From an uncultured Solirubrobacterales bacterium (GTDB taxonomy: Bacteria > Actinomycetota > Thermoleophilia > Solirubrobacterales > Solirubrobacteraceae): a DNA stretch of 6,175 nucleotides. The stretch is from positions 1-6,175 of the forward strand of contig CAJBXY010000185.1 of the NCBI GenBank assembly GCA_903959665.1, written 5' to 3'. The stretch's first letter is position 1. Each line of letters starts with the position of its first letter. The notes beneath the pieces are model-generated. The model saw only the letters and a list, made by a program, of their open reading frames with translations. It was not told where the DNA came from and did no database searches. The position numbers and the translations under genes are program-made. This document shows positions 5,604 through 6,175 of the stretch, piece after piece.

Positions 5604-6175
5604 TGCGCGTCGGTTATCTCGGTCCGGCGGGAACCTTCAGTGAGCAAGCGATGCGCGAATCGCTTCACCTGACGGGTTCGGGCGACGATCCGCAGATCGT
5701 TCCCTTGGCAACGGTGCACGACGTTGTTAGCGCGGTTCAGGATGGCGTCGTCGACCGTGCGATCGCGCCGATCGAGAATTCGGTTGAAGGCGGCGTCAAC
5801 GAGGTAATCGACGCGCTCGTCCACGACGCGCCCGACGTCTCAGTGATCGGCGAGTACGTGCTTGAGATCAACCCCTGCCTGATTGCCCGCGAAGGCACCG
5901 CTTTGAGTGAGGTGACGAGTGTCCTTTCGCACCCGCAGTCGCTCGCCCAGTGCGCCTCATTTCTGCGCCGCGAGCTGCCCGGCGCGCAGCTTCAGCCAAG
6001 TAACTCAACGGCCGCCGCAGTCGCAGAGGTGCTCTCCAGCGAGCAGCCACTGGCGGCGCTCGCCAGCCCAGCGGCGGCGGCTCAGGGCGGCGCCGTTGTG
6101 CTCGCCGATTCGGTCGCCGACCATGATCTTCTGGCCACCCGTTTCATCTGGCTCTCACGCCAGCCGGCCGAGGCT
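5603..6175 (+). CDS. pheA: Prephenate dehydratase (partial, C-terminus off the window)
   Basis: Converts prephenate to phenylpyruvate, the committed step to phenylalanine, in the cytoplasm. The 191 visible codons run to the window edge without a stop and cover nearly the whole catalytic domain. Family motifs in order are GYLGPAGTFSE (4-14), AIAPIENSVEGGV (53-65), SHPQSLAQC (109-117), SNSTAAA (133-139), ASPAAA (154-159) and TRF (179-181) with catalytic T179. The regulatory ACT domain that normally follows would lie beyond the edge. There is no chorismate mutase domain at the N-terminus, so this is the monofunctional type usual in Actinomycetota. In the TRF region, which is normally NxTRF, residue 177 is Leu instead of Asn. 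The start ATG overlaps the DUF4446 stop as TGATG, with only a weak GAGAG upstream. Confidence 0.96.
   Translation, partial: MRVGYLGPAGTFSEQAMRESLHLTGSGDDPQIVPLATVHDVVSAVQDGVVDRAIAPIENSVEGGVNEVIDALVHDAPDVSVIGEYVLEINPCLIAREGTALSEVTSVLSHPQSLAQCASFLRRELPGAQLQPSNSTAAAVAEVLSSEQPLAALASPAAAAQGGAVVLADSVADHDLLATRFIWLSRQPAEA

Overview
The window looks like part of a GC-rich actinobacterial chromosome. A member of class Thermoleophilia (Solirubrobacterales and relatives) fits best, although no rRNA or other marker is present to prove it. The reasons are high G+C, GTG starts, the fhaA-fhaB-pstP block typical of Actinomycetota, and a membrane/CARDB protein whose N-terminus I associate with that class (from memory). 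Seven protein-coding genes fill almost the whole window, and no RNA gene, mobile element or CRISPR array is visible.

Left block, minus strand (3785 down to 1). The order in the direction of transcription is: a Ser/Thr protein kinase with a large polytopic membrane C-terminus; fhaA (DUF3662 + FHA); fhaB (N-terminal membrane anchor + FHA); and pstP (PP2C phosphatase), which is cut by the left edge. fhaA/fhaB and fhaB/pstP are joined by one-base TGATG stop/start overlaps. This is a complete phospho-signalling set: a kinase that writes phosphothreonine, two FHA modules that read it and a phosphatase that erases it. In mycobacteria the same fhaA-fhaB-pstP order continues into rodA, pbpA, pknA and pknB and controls cell-wall growth and division. 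The missing cell-wall genes probably lie beyond the left edge.

Centre (3786-3928). This is a 143-base divergent intergenic region. It should hold the promoters for both blocks and contains a short perfect dyad, TTTGC-GA-GCAAA.

Right block, plus strand (3929 to 6175). First comes a single-pass membrane protein with a CARDB-like C-terminal domain. Next is a small membrane-anchored DUF4446 protein with a coiled-coil middle. Last is pheA (prephenate dehydratase, phenylalanine biosynthesis), cut by the right edge. DUF4446 and pheA also overlap as TGATG.

The most unusual part is the kinase. Its catalytic domain is canonical and probably active, but in place of the PASTA ectodomain of PknB it carries about 250 residues forming roughly eight to ten membrane helices, and it heads the fha-pstP block. 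The rest of the window is ordinary actinobacterial core genome.
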